Below are positions 26,901 through 41,900 of a stretch of 64,000 nt of DNA, piece by piece. Source of the DNA: Pardosa pseudoannulata (taxonomy: Eukaryota > Arthropoda > Arachnida > Araneae > Lycosidae); assembly GCA_032207245.1 (NCBI GenBank), contig CM063499.1, forward strand, positions 75,127,478-75,191,477, in the 5' to 3' direction. The position numbers and the translations under genes are program-made. Each line of letters opens with the position of its first letter. Positions within the stretch are counted from its first letter, which is position 1. The notes below the pieces were generated by a model. The model worked only from the letters and a program-made list of their open reading frames with translations, was not told where the DNA came from and did no database searches.

Positions 26901-29900
26901 ATATTAATTGTTAGGCATTTTTAAAAACTTAATTCTGAAATATTATAGGGCATTTATTGAACTTTCCTTGTCTGATCATAATCATAATCATCATGTTCTT
27001 CAGGAAATAGGTTTATGTTGTTATGCCGTGTATTTCAAGTGGGTCCTTATAAAATGTTACTTTGGTCCTTAGAAAGTCCTTAATTTTTGTTCTAGAAAAA
27101 CAGTGGGAAGCCTGAGTTGGGATGCCAATTACATTTTTAGCAGAATTATAATTGTTTGATGTTATAAATATACTAATTATTTTGTAAATTTTTATGTTTA
27201 TGGCTACTAATGATACATTTATTAATTCATAAAATTTACTAAACTTTTTTTAGGTGACCAAAGTTATTTCCATTACACAAATCTTGGTGATTCTCCGGAA
27301 ATTCCTGGCGTTGATGACGCTAAGAATTTCCAAGACACAAGAAATGCCTTCACTTTATTAGGTAAATTTTTCTCATACTTGATATTTTTAATGTATATAA
27401 GTGTACTACATGTTTTTGTCATTTGTTGCACATAACTAGTTTATTACTTTGTAGGTAAATAAAATGTGTTTAACCATGACTGCATGGTTTTAACTACTTG
27501 TGTTTTTTCCAAATGTTAGTTGATCTGTTTTACTTTCAGCATGATGCTAAGGAAGTAAGCTGCATATGTGTATGCATATATATATATAACTTGCCCGTGC
27601 TTCGCTACAGTGAATTTCGAACATTGCTAACCCTAATTCATCAAGAATCCAATATGGATGTCTCTATCCATTCCAGGTCCAACCACTTCATAAATTCGAG
27701 AACAGACGGACAGATAACTTAGGCTATTATTATATAGGGGATATAAAAGTTGGTAAAATATAATAAAGGTCATATAAGTAAATTATATATAAAGATATAT
27801 ATATGTTATAAAATTATACTAATTTTAAAATTGGAATTTTGATATTTTTGTGTATGTATGTGCATATATGTGTGTCTTGCATGAAAATTCAAGGAAAATT
27901 ACTTGTTTTCCAATTAACTGTAGGTTTACATTGCTTGTCTCTCATTCTTTTTTTTTTCTTTTTCATTTTATAAGTATTAATCGAAAAAAGTGTTCCATCT
28001 TTTATTTTTAACTCTTATTATTTTTGGTTAACTTTAGGTAACTGTAGCAATATATTTTTTTTTAACCTAAGATTTGAAAGGAATTGGCTATTTATTTTCC
28101 TGTAGTTTCATTCAGTTTGGATTCTCTTAAGTTGTGCTTTAGTGTTGCTAATTAACAGTACTAATTGAAGTATCCTATATAGTATAATGTAATCTAATTT
28201 GCATTTCAAATGCTGATTCCAGTGTAAAATTTTTTTATAGTTACTGAAGTATTATAATCTTCTACTTTTGTGAAATTTAAGTAGACATACATTTTCAAGT
28301 TGAGGTCTTTCAGCTGCAGTGGACTGCAAAAATATTCATTGTGAGCAGCATGCGTGACAGCAAGTCTGACATGCTTGGTGTAGAGTGATTCCTAATACTC
28401 TGTGTTAAAAAGATACATTTGAATAGGTCTACTTTGTTGGGATTAAATTATGTGAAGCTATACTTAAGATATTTTTTTTTAAAATATGTAATATTGTGAA
28501 AAGTTCTTTAATGCAATTAAAATTCTATGTGTAACTATAAAACACATTGTGTTCTTAATTTCTAAGTGTTCTATGAATGCTATATTTAAAAGTTAATTTT
28601 TTCTTTTTAAAACAAAAAAAAATATATATATATGTATATATATTTTATTGTTTTATACATGGATATATATTGAATGTGTGAAAGAAAAAAAGTAAGAGTA
28701 AGAAAGTAAGTAGTTAAGTGTTTATTTCAGTGAATAATTTTTCATCCATCTATTTGAGTGGCTGTTTATTTGCTTTGTTAATATTTTATATTTTAACATG
28801 ATTTCCGCGCACCTGGAAAATCAGGGAAAGTCATGGAAAATCATGGATTTAGGCAATGGATTAATTTTGTCATTGAAAGTCTTGATTTTTCAAGTAAAAT
28901 GAGTAAAAGTCATGGATCTGCTAAATTACCAATTAAAAAAAATGCATTGAATTGTTTTAATTTTATTTTTACTTGTCATTTGGATGAAGTTACTGATTGG
29001 TAAAATTTTATTAATATAATAATAATTATATTTTAATATAATTTAGTTAAGATTTTTGCACAAAATATAAGTTTATCTCTAGGGATATTGTATATAAACA
29101 TTATAGGGTTATATTTGGCTATTATTCTTGGTCACCTGGATAATACCAAAGTACCCTGAATTCAAATTGGAAACATTTTGATTGAAAAATTGCTATATGA
29201 TTAAACTTAGGTATGTAGATACAACAATTTATTTTTATGTATGTGAGTTTATTAACACTTAAAGTAAATTTATAGTTTTTTTATGATAAAATTCCTGTAA
29301 TTCCTGTAAAAGCATATATTTTATTTGTATGTACATCAGAAGTTTTATTCATATATACTTTAACGAAAGCTTTTTAAAGTCGTGGAAAATGATCTGCTAA
29401 ATCAGGGAAAGTCATGAAAAGTCATGGATTTGAAAAATTTTATTTTGGCAGATACACCCTGTATTAAGTTTAAATATGAGATTATATTTGAATGCTGCTT
29501 GACAGAATTGTAGCCGCCAAGTTTGGGATGGGGGGTATTTAAACTGGTTGAATTTAGTATTAGTATTAATAAAAAACTAGTAAAATTTAGTATTAGTGTT
29601 AATAACATCAAAAACTATATAAAATATGATATGTCTAAAAGTCCATTCACAGTTTTGCGTATGTTTTAATAAATGTATAATACAATTTGGTGCAAATGTA
29701 TAAAAAATAGACAAATTATACAATTCATCACATTTATTTCACTTTGTTTTCTCTTCTTATTTACGAAATCTACTCTGCATATTCATTTCTTAAATTTCAG
29801 ATTTATTACAGTTACCTTTGTTACAGTTTGATATTATTTCATGCTAAATCTATCATTTAATTTTTAATGCATATTTCTGTTGAGAAATTTAAAACTTAAA

Positions 29901-32900
29901 TTTAAATTTTATTTTTATGTTTGAGATCAGTTTATTAATTTATAATTTCAGTAGATTTTATAGATCCTGGCTTCTGTAAGCAGAATATTTATTTTATAGA
30001 TTAATATCATATTTTATAATCTTATAAAAATCACTATATATCATTTTTATTCTTAATAATGCTCTAAGATTATCCTAAGCTATTCTATAGCTATATGCAT
30101 CTTTTTTATCGCCAAGTATGCTTGTGAATCCTTATACTGAAATCAAATACTGTGTTGCAGAAAAGCACTAAATTATTCACTTTTAGCAAAGTACTTGATT
30201 AAACTTCAGATGTTGTAAACCTCTGAACCATTATATCAGAAACCATTTTAATATTTTCGATTGGATAATGCTAATTAGGTTTGTTCTTCATACTTTTTTG
30301 CAAACATCGATCACATTGATTCGATATTTCATTGAATATCATTGTTTTTGTGTATGTAAAGATAATTTTGGACATGAGTGTATATTATAAAAAGCAAATT
30401 GATGAACAAAAAATTGTAAATCTAATTCTTTTTATTTATTCAGGCTTGCAATTCTGTCACTTTTCTCACCTGTAGTCACTTTTTTTACAATTGATCACTT
30501 TTAGTCACTTTAAGTAAACAGTCACTTTTTTCAAAGTGTATCATAGCTAAAGTCTGTTATTGAAAAAAGAAAATCTGAATTAATAACAAAATAATTTAAT
30601 AAAAGACCAAAAATGCGATGCTCGAATCTTGTTTTTCTTATTAAAATGTGATTAGTCATATGGTTCCCACAATTTAGTGATTTTAAAAAGTCAAAGAAGT
30701 TCCTAAAATCTACATTTGCACTGAAATGTACATTTAATACATTAAAGTAATTTATGTCAAATCACACATGTCTCTTTTTCTTTTTCTTCACAATTTTTGT
30801 TTACTCTAATCTAGCTATGTACATATTTCAAAACATCATTAATATATGCAGAAAATTGTGATTATAAAGTTAATGTATTGTATGTATTCAAATCTAATTT
30901 ATAGATTTTCTTGAGTAAAAAGCAATGTCAAGTTGTGTTAAACAAAATTTTTAACCTTTTTTGTATTTGAGGCTAAAATCATGTCTTGCATGAATCATTT
31001 GATTTAGAGTTAAAATAAACAGAAAAATCTTAATAACATCTGTAATCGAGAAGAGGAAAAAAAAAATCACTTTTTTTTTTTTTCAAATGTTTAGTAACTT
31101 TTTAGTCATTTAATCTGTATTATTTGTCACTTTTCTCACCTTTTTGAATGTACCTCAGCAGTTGCAAACTTGTTTATTAGATAAAGAGTGGGTGTAAAGT
31201 ATATAATAACTGACCTCTTGTTTGATACCAATTTAATATCTCTTAAAAGTTGAATACTCAAAACAGTATTACATTTTTTATAAATATGTACTATAGTAAC
31301 ACTGTTTACTATTAATATAAAGCAACTGTTTTAATTTTTTAAAATAACAAAACAAACAATTAAGTTTAACAAGTTCATTTTAAAATATTGAAATAATTTC
31401 TACTTTCTTAAAACTTTTAAGTAAATTTGTTTTGATATGTATTCTGTATTAATTCTGGCACTTTCAATCTACCTGCTACTCTTTATGATTCTAAGACAAT
31501 TCACATTTTCATTTTCATAAAATAGTATATTACATAGCTAAAGGACAGATTTTATTTATGTGATAGTGTTTATAAGTTTTTAAAAGTAAGAACAAAAACA
31601 TGATTAATGAAAATAGTTACATTTATTTAAGTATGTCAGAAAGTCAAGTAGATGCTACTTCCAATTTTTTAATTTTGCAAAAAAAGAAAGGAAACTTCTA
31701 TGACCAACAAAAGTTATATTTTTACTCCCTCATACTCCCTCTAAAAATATTTAAATGGTGGGAAAAAAAAAAAACTTTGAGTTAGAATTGAGTTTAATGT
31801 ATTTTATAGGTTTTTCTGAATCTCAGCAAATGATGATGTTTCGTATCCTTGCATCTATTTTACATCTTGGGAACATAACAATAGTAAAGGGTGGACAAGC
31901 ACAAGATGATGCTGAAAGTTCATTGATTCCAGTAAGTTTTTCTCTTCTTGATTAATCTATTCAATCTTTAGGGTTAATTTATTAAATTCTTTCAAAGCTA
32001 TTTGAAATTCAGAGTTACATCTTTAAATGAAATAAAATCTTAAAATCTATGTTTTCATTTTAATAAATAAAAATTCTTCATGTGGACATCAGTGGAAATT
32101 TTTAAATCCAATTATTTGGTCTTTGATCTCGGTAAATTGGCCAAATAGTAAATGGGTGAGAGGATTTAGTACTCTGCTACTTGTCCAAGGTACTATTCGC
32201 TATCATACCAACGGAAAGTTTATTTTCATTCCATGCTTTTATTGTCCATGTACAGACTATTGTACATTTTAAGTTTTTGTTTTAAGGGAAAGAGTATGTA
32301 TTATATAGAGCATATATAAAATTATGTTTGGTTTGGAGTGCTAGGGTCTGTTTTGCTCACAAGGGTTAATAAGACAGAGACATACTGCTTTATTCTGAAT
32401 GGCTACAAACATCCATGCTAGCAGTGGGATTCAAACCCGCAAACGTCGGTAATGAAGACCAACACTCCATCATTCGGCATACCTTTTTTTTTTTTTTAAT
32501 TATTATTATTATTATTATTTCTAATGGCAAGGCAGGTTACAATTATAAAAATAATAATTGTGGAACAACTGTACAAGTAACAAAAGTAACATTGACCGAA
32601 GTCATTGCCTCAGGCATTCTCTGGCTCTCCAATACAGGGTAGTCTCGGAGTCGGAAGAACCGCGAAGTGCCCCGCATTGACACAAATGACCTCTATTTAA
32701 AGGTTCTCCAAGGTCACATAAAAAACAAAGAGGGGAGTCAAAAATGCCAATTCTATGGAGATGTTCACTTAGGCAGTCATGTCCTGTCACTAACCGGAAC
32801 AACACCACTGCCTCACGTCAAGGACGATCTGGAATGTTGGCGAGGTCTTCGGTGCTCCAGGTCTTCAGTTTAACACGATCTTGCATTTGGGATTCGAATT

Positions 32901-35900
32901 TCATATTCAAAGCTTGTTTCCAAAAGAGCTTTTTTGAGTGAGAAGACAGTCCAAACAAGATACCTAAAAATTAAAAGATTGCGTTTGTAATTACAAGTTT
33001 ATGTTAATTTCAAGTACTGTACTACTCGGTTAAAAATTTGAAAAATTTGTAATTGACTCATACCTTAAATCAGTTTTATGTTTCAACTTTGTAAATAATT
33101 TTAATTTTCCAGGAGAGTGATCCTCATCTAGTCATTATGTGTGATCTCTTAGGAGTTGAATGTGATCAAATGAGCATCTGGCTTTGTAACAGAAAAATTC
33201 AAAGCATGAGGGAAGTAATAACAAAGCAGTTGACCCAGTCACAGGTATATATTATCTTTTTCAGGACTTTAGATAAATATTTATATATAATTGAATACTG
33301 AATGAATATATATTTGGTCTTTGATTCAGAGACATAACTTGAAACAGGGTAGCAAACTTTAGAAAAATTTATTGATACATGATGTATTTAAAAGTAAAAT
33401 TAGCTTAGATTTCTGTATATAAAGGGCATATAGCTTCCTTTTCCTTATGTTTTATAGTTTCATAAAGTAAAAACTGGTGGAAGGTTTATAAATTTCATCG
33501 AGGAACACTTTTGTAATCATGAAATTGTCTACAAATGTATAATTGTTTATTTAAATAGAAGTTAGTGTTAAGGGACTCTTGGTCCTACAAAATAAATTAT
33601 TTGATTCCTGATAATTCAATTAAAGAAAAAAGTATAACAATAAAAGTCTGTTCTAGTTTTTTTTTTTTTTTTTTTACAAGTTGAATTTTACCAGCTGAAC
33701 CAGTTGAAAAAAAATTAATAAATTACTAAATTTTACCTTTTGATATACTGCAAAAACTTACTTTTGTTGAGAAGTCTTAAGTTTTTTGTAAAATACTTTT
33801 TTTAGCTAGCGAATGTAGTTTTAAGAAACTTGTATTACAGATCATCCACATTCAAGCAAAGTTGCTAAACCTGATGTGGAGTTTAATTTTTTATATTTAG
33901 CATTGAAATGAAAGTATATTTTCAAATATGAATTTTAAAACTGTACTTGATCAAAATTTAATTTTAAAATAAAAATTTAACTTTTTAAAATTTTAATATT
34001 TTTGTTCCAAACCTTTAAATACATGGAGACGTATGGTATTGGGCAAATACCTTTTTAAATGTATATATTATTCAATTTTATGGGATTTTTTTATGCCTTT
34101 AGTAACATAAATATTAGCATTTTTTATAAAATTTTTAATTATAAAATAAGAAAATATATTATTTAATTGGTTCAATTGCATTTAAGTCTCTTATGCCCTT
34201 CTCTTTCAAAACAAAATGTTAGCTATACCCATATTCTGAATTACATCTAAATGAATTTTTGGACTTTGAGAGTTTTGCTTGAATGATAATATGCTAAAAA
34301 CTGAAACTTGATCATTATAGTTTTTGTTTTGCATAACTCAAATTATTTTAATACAGAATTTATTAGTATTTTTTCATTGGAGAAACAGACTTGCATTATA
34401 CAAATAGTAATATTTAGTGGATCTTAGTAATGATCTATGGAATGGGTACAATATACCTTGGTCGCAGTGTCCAGCTATTGAGGAAACTTTGTAACGGTTG
34501 TCCTGAGGGTGTGAAAGTGATGATATAGGGAGTAATTAAAAAATTGAATCAATGCAAGTATTTTTATATTTAAAATTATTTTAATTTGTAAATATGTAAA
34601 ATTCACAATTTCTACATAGATTAAATGCGTAAAATGCACTTGCCTCTTACAAAATTTAGAGAAGAAATTTTGTGGGCATATATATGGATTAAAATTAAAT
34701 TTTTATCAATGTGTTTTTATTTTTTAAATTATTTTTAATTTTAATTTTTTAAAATTCATAATCTCTACTTAAATTAAATCCAAAAATTACATCTCCAAAG
34801 AAGTTAAGATAAGGAATTTTATGGGCATATATATATATATATATAAATATATATGCACTTCAGAGGTTTATTATGATTGTTTTTCATAACTTCTAGAATT
34901 TGTACCATTTTTACCATACTAATGTAGACTTTTATGTGTTTAGAAAAAAAATTAACAAATTACTAAAATGTTGTAGATCTGATTTAATGTTACATAATTC
35001 GTAACAAAGGTGGCTGTAATTTATTTCCAGTTTATTTTATTTCTAGTAGATTAAAAGTTTTTTCAATACTTTCTTACTGTAAGTTAGTGTTTTTAGGAAA
35101 TTATTGAAACAATATTTTTTCTTACATATTGTTACTTATATTTAACAAATAGTAAGTTCCTATTTTTTTAGGCCATGTTTGCTCGTGATGCTCTTGCAAA
35201 ACATATTTATTCTCAACTTTTTGAGTGGATTGTACGGCAGATCAATAAATCTCTTGCATCAAATAAGAAGATACATAAATTTATTGGAGTTTTAGATATA
35301 TATGGGTAAGGTTAACAATTATGTTAAAGTGCATGGAATTTCTGTTTACAAATAATTATATGTATCTTATATTGTTTATTTTAAAGGGGCTTTTAAGGTA
35401 TTACAAATTATATGGTAATAGTAATTAAATAGTAAGAGTTAGACCATGATGCTTTTTTGAACCCAGAATTTAATTAAAATAACGTAAGTGCAATCTATAA
35501 AGCACTTATATGTAACAGTAAAACAGATACTTAATATACTTTATATTTATGTTGTAGTCTTTATTTTATATACATGCCTGTTTATCCCTCACCTTACTTT
35601 TATGCATGAAATAAAATATATATCACAGACACAGATATACATGTAATGAATAATGATTTGGATAAATATCTGAATACTAAATATTTAACCACATTTTAAA
35701 TCAAATACATTAAAAATGTAAATTAAAATTTTTTTTTAACAAAATAGCTTTTCTAATCTTTGTATATTTAATAAATAAATAAATAAATCTTTAAAAGACA
35801 TTTAAAATTGTGTACATTGTTAATAAAGGTAAAGAACAAAAGAGGACTAACTAAATAATTTGTATAAATAAAAATAAAATAGATAAAATAGTTGATTAAC

Positions 35901-38900
35901 TTTTTATAAGTTTAAAAACAGATATCATTCTAACTTATTTTTTGATAGTTAGTGCTGTAAGTTAAGTTACAGTTAAAATTATGTGTATTGAATTTAGCAT
36001 ATTTTACATCATTCAGAAAAAATCAACTTATGAAAATTAAATAAATGACCATTCAGTGTATGTATAGATATAAATATGATATATGATGATAGTTTTCTTA
36101 CCCAAATTTCTATTATTATTTTTAGGTTTGAAACATTTGAAATTAATAGTTTTGAACAGTTTTGTATAAATTATGCTAATGAAAAATTGCAGCAGCAGTT
36201 TAATATGGTAAGTTTATATTTTACAAAGTTGATGTGCTATATTGTTAATATTAGGTCTACTGGAAAATTCTATCTAATTTAAAAGCAAAAGAAAATAATA
36301 CATGTTTCAAACAGTTTTTATTTTGCAAAATTTTTGTCATTACTTGTATAACCTTTTGCCAACATGGCCTTTTCAAAATACTACTTTTGAAAAATCTCCT
36401 TACTGTAAAAAAACAAAAAACTGAAGTGGGGCTTGGATTACATCAACTTCATTTTTGAATTTTATTTTCCCTCCAAAATACTTTATAATTAGAGAAACAA
36501 CTGATAATTGGAGGCAACTAAATCTGGAAAATATGGTAGATCTAGCAGAATTTTCCAGCTTAGCCCTGCAATTTTATCACAAGTTGTCATAGTAGCATGT
36601 AATATGCCATTATCATGATGCAGCATGATATGCTTCCTCTTGAACATTGCCAGCTTGTGTTCTCAGTTTTGTTTAAATCAGCAATCTGCTGGCTACCTCT
36701 CATAATTAAACTTTTTGTTAGGTTTCAAAAACTTGTACTGTGTTGTTCCATGGTTATCCAACTACATATGCAAACAGTATTCTCTAATACAGCAGGGTTT
36801 CCACGGTCCTTAAAATGCCTTAAGAACTCCGTAATTTTAGCTTTCATTTATAAGGGCCCTTAAAACTACTTAATTTTTGTCAAGGGTCCATAAAAACTCT
36901 TTAATTTTTAAATTGGAATGTGATTAATTTCTCCATCAACGCGATACACCATCGTCAAGTGATTTCCTATCAGTTTTCTTATGGGACAATTTTTTCTTAG
37001 TTACTTATTATTTGTCCAATAATCTTTATCATACTGAAAAGGGTTAAAGTATAAAGTCAGCTGCCCTTTTCTAATAGCTAACAGTTCTGCAGATTTTAAT
37101 TAAGTAAAGAATGGAGTACGGGGAGTTTTTAGATATTTCAGTTACTTATGGAAGTTTAATTTTCCTTGCATTGAATGTAATAGAAAAGTCTAAAACTCTC
37201 TTCATTCCCAGGTTACGTCGGGTGTAATCAGTTAGTATATATGCATATAAATATCAGAGTCTGTTTTAAGCCTCCAGAAAGTACTGTTTATAATATTGTC
37301 ATTTATTCACAGTTTATTTCTAGTTTGATCACTCAAAAAGCTTTAGATGTACATTTTGTCAAATAGATAGGTCTTATTACAAATTTTAGGCATTTTTAAA
37401 AACTTAATTCTGAAATATTGTAGGGCATTTATTGAACATACCTTGTCTGGTTCATAATCATTAAAATGTGTTCTTCAGGAAATAGGGTTTATGTCGTTAT
37501 GCTGTGTATTTCAAGTAGGTCCTCATAAAATGTAACTTTGGTCCTTAGAAAGTCCTTTAAAAATCCTTAATTTTTGTTCTAGAAAAACAGCGGGAACTCT
37601 GTACAGTTTCAAGCTTTGTGTAGATGTGGCAGGAGCAGGTTGTGTCGGATCATATTATTACTCTTTTCCTTATGTTTTTAATGAATTTGTTGGCTAATGG
37701 AAATTACCATAGCAACAGCAGATTAGCAGTGGATGAACATAGAAGGCAAAACTAGAATAAAACTTAAGATTCCTGGAAAATATATTTATAAAAAATAGGA
37801 ACTCATAGTTTAAATTCTGCTTGTAAGAAACATTACACTTGCAGTTCTGCTTTACTGCACACCATAATCTCTGTTCACCATTGCCTTAGTTCTCATTTAC
37901 TTATCTGGTTCCAGTGCATTTGCATAATAATTTGACGCAGTGATTTAATAGGTGATACCATGCAACATGCTACATCTGATTCATACTCTGTACCAATGTA
38001 TGAAAATTAAAGAAAGCTGTCTAAAGGCAGCACATAAAAAAAAATGTTCATTCTAAAATTATTAAACCAGTAACACTCTTTGTATGTGATCCATTTTCAT
38101 CACCAACCATTATTTAGTTTAAGGAACATTTATTTTTGTTTTGAGTAAGTGTAAATGTGCATATAACTCTTATTTTCCAAGTGGAGTATAACCATACTAT
38201 TTTGAACTTTTTCTTCGTGAAAACAACTAAAAAAAAAAAAAGTATGTCAGTCAAATATTATTTGCATTTATAAAAGAAATTGCAAAAATGTTGCCTAATA
38301 ATCATTGATGGCTCATGTCGAATGATTGTGTAAACCATAGAGATAAGGTAATTGAGATCAGTGACTGCGAACTAACTATTGGGTTGGCAACTAAGTAATT
38401 GTGGATTTTTTTAGAAAATCAAAGACAATTTTTTCATGGAACTAAATAACTTTATTCTGTAATGTATTGCCCATTTTGATCAATGACCTTTTGCCATCTT
38501 TCATTCAGCATCATAATTCCACGTTCATAAAACTTCAGGTTTTTATTAGCAAAAAACTGAATCAGGTACAATTTGAGGTCATCATCATTATTGAAATTTT
38601 TACCATTCAAGAAGTTTTGTAAAGATCGAAACAAAATGTAATCAGATGGTGCAAGATCAGGACTATATGGTGGATGTGGCAAAACATTCCAACCAAGCTC
38701 CAATAATTTTTGCCGAGTGACCAAAGATTTGTGTGGCCTTGTATACCTTTTTGATTTGTCAATTCGGGCCGCTTTTTTTCAACTGCATTGTTTAATTACG
38801 TTAGTTGTTTAATGTAGACATCAGAATTGATCGTTTGGTTGAGTGGTAAGAGTTCAAAGTAGACAATTCCTTTGTAATCCCACCAAACTGATAACAAAAC

Positions 38901-41900
38901 CTTCTTTTGATGAATTTCAGCTTTTGATGTTGTTTGAGTGTGTTCACCTGGCCTGCTCCACGATCTTTTCTGCTTGATATTGTTGTAAACAACCCATTTT
39001 TCATCGCCAGTTATCAGTTGTTTTAAAAATGGATCATTTTCATTACATTTTTTTAGCAAATCACAGCTGTTAATGCGTTGTGTTAAATGCGTTTCTTTCA
39101 GTTCGTGAGGAACCCATATATCGAGTTTTTGAACATAGCCAAGTTGTTTTAAGTGGTCTTCAATGCTTGTATGTGATAATGAAGCTTTTCTGCAATCTTT
39201 AGTGTTGTATTGTGACGATCCAAATCGATTATTGCTTTGATTTGGGCATCATCAACTTCAACTGGACGACCAGAGCGTTTTTCATCTTTGAGTGAAAAAT
39301 CACCAGAATGAAATTTGGCAAACCAATTTTGACACTGCCGTTCTTTTAAGGCTTTATCACCATAAACATCACATAACTTTTTATCAGCTTGCAATGCATT
39401 TTTTTCTTTGCGGAAATAAAAAAGTAAAATACGACGAAAATGTTCCTTTTGATTTTCCATTCTTCAACGAAAGCCAAGCAAAAACTACGCAACTGATCAA
39501 AAAACTTTTTTTTTACTGATTGACAGCTGAATTGCCAACTATCAAATAACAAAATGTGTTTTACATTTGTACTGTGTCTGCAAACCTAAAAATTCAACTG
39601 ACACTATCTATGAGTAAAATCCGCAATTACTTAGTTGCCAACCCAATAAATCAAAATCCATCTGTAGATGCTCTATTAAAAATCTTAAACCATGCTAAAT
39701 CTATTCTCTTTGTATCCTCTTCATCTATGAGTGCTATCATTTTGGAATTAAAATTTGACTATTGAGATTTTTTTTATTGGTCCATTATCTCCCCATATAA
39801 ACTAAACGAAAAAAATTTGTTAGTCGGTGGTCCTCTCCTATGATATATTGGACCCTTTTGATGTATATCTCAGTTTGGATCTTCATAAAAGCTAGTTGAC
39901 ATGCCAGTAGAAATATCTTAAAAGCAGTATTTGTTGCTGGTCTGTCTAGTTCTTTCATGTTTATTGGTCCTCGATTCCCTTGCAAGTACAATTACATTCG
40001 TTTAATTGATTTGAGTGTGGCAAGACCTCTCAGGAATTTGGAAAAAAACCCATAAATACCTTACTGTGCATTTTCTTCAAGAGTGTACTTTTTATGATTA
40101 AGAGAGTTAAAAATAAATTTTAAAACTTGTTACTGTAAACATGGTTTCCGCGCACCTGGAAAGTCAGGGAAAGTCATGGAAAATTATAGATTTAGACAAT
40201 GTATTAATTTTGTCATGGAAAGTCTTGATTTTTCAAGTAAAATGAGTAAAAGTCATGGATCCGCTAAACTACCGATTAAAAGAAAATGTATTGAATTGTT
40301 TAATTCTATATTTACTTGTATCTTTGGTTGAAGTTACTGAGTTTGATTTATGTATTATCCTATTGCCAAGTAAAATTTGTTCACCAAGGAAACTCAAAAC
40401 AAGAAAGCTTAATGGGTGGGTAAATGTATATTATTCTGGTTTTTTCTTAAATTGTAGATTAAAATTTTATTAATATAATGATTAACATTTTTTAATAAAA
40501 ATTAAGATTTTTGCACAAAATATAAGTTTATCTCTAGAGATACTGTATATAAACATTATAGAGTTATATTTGGCTATTTTTCATGGCCAACTGGATAATC
40601 CAAAGTACCCTGAATTCAAATTGGAAATATTTTGATTGAAAAATTGCTATATGGTTAAACTTAGGTATGTAGATACAACAGTTTATTTTTATGTGAGTTT
40701 ATTAACACTTATAAAGTAAGTTTATGGTTTTTTTATGATAAAATTCCTGTAATTTCTCTAAAAGCATATATTTTATTTGTATGTACATCAGAAGTTTTAT
40801 TCATATATACTTTAACGAAAGCTTTTTAAAGTCATGGAAAATGATCTGCTAAATCAGGGAAAGTCACGAAAAGTCATGGATTTGAAACATTTTATTTTGG
40901 CAGATACCCTGTGTAAAAGAAACCTTTTATCAAATTGAATGCAAAGTGGGAGTTTTATAGTCTTGTTTATTGCTTAAACATTAAATTTAAAGTATCAGTT
41001 TAAAAAAAAATCTAAGTTTAATATTTTTTTCTAAATATTGAAATATTTTTTTTAGCATGTATTCAAACTAGAACAAGAAGAGTATGTAAGAGAACAAATT
41101 GAATGGAAATTTATCGACTTTTATGACAATCAGCCATGTATCGATTTAATTGAAAGCAAGCTTGGAATTCTAGATCTTTTGGATGAAGAGTGTAAAGTAA
41201 GTTGCTTTTTGCAATATTTATGTACTGAAATATTTAAAATATTTATTTTTTTAAAACTTGTTTGAATACAAATTATAAATGGCATTACTCTTTTACTAAA
41301 CAAGAAATTATTGTACTTCATCTGCTTTATTAAAAAAAAAAAATACAGCAGTTTTGTTCAATGTCTAGAAAAACTCAGAATGCAAAAACTTTCAAATTTT
41401 TATAATACCAATTTACTAAATATTTCATAATCTTTTCTAAATTAATGAGCCGAACAATGGCTGATTGGTTAGGGTACTGGCCTTCGGTACCAGAGTTCAT
41501 GGGTTCGAATCCCACAGTGGCATGGATGTTCGTAGCCGTTCGGAATCGGCTTTAAGCTGTAGGTCCAGGTCTCATTAGCCCTCGTGTTGAAAAAAGTAGA
41601 CCGTAGCACTCCAAACCAAACTAAACTAAACTTCTGAATTAATGAACAAAAATGCTTACTTGAGGGACATTTAAAAATAACTCAATGATTTTCTTGTTTC
41701 TTTTATCAAAAATATACACTTGACAAACATTTTTCCTTTTGAATAACTAGGAAATGTAATCCCGTATATAATAATAGCCTAAGTTGTCTGTCTGCGAATT
41801 TATGAAGCTGTTGTACGTGGAATGGATACATCCATTCATATTGGATTTTTCATGAGTTAGGGTTAGCAAAATTGAAAGTGAGTTCGAAATCCGCCCCATC

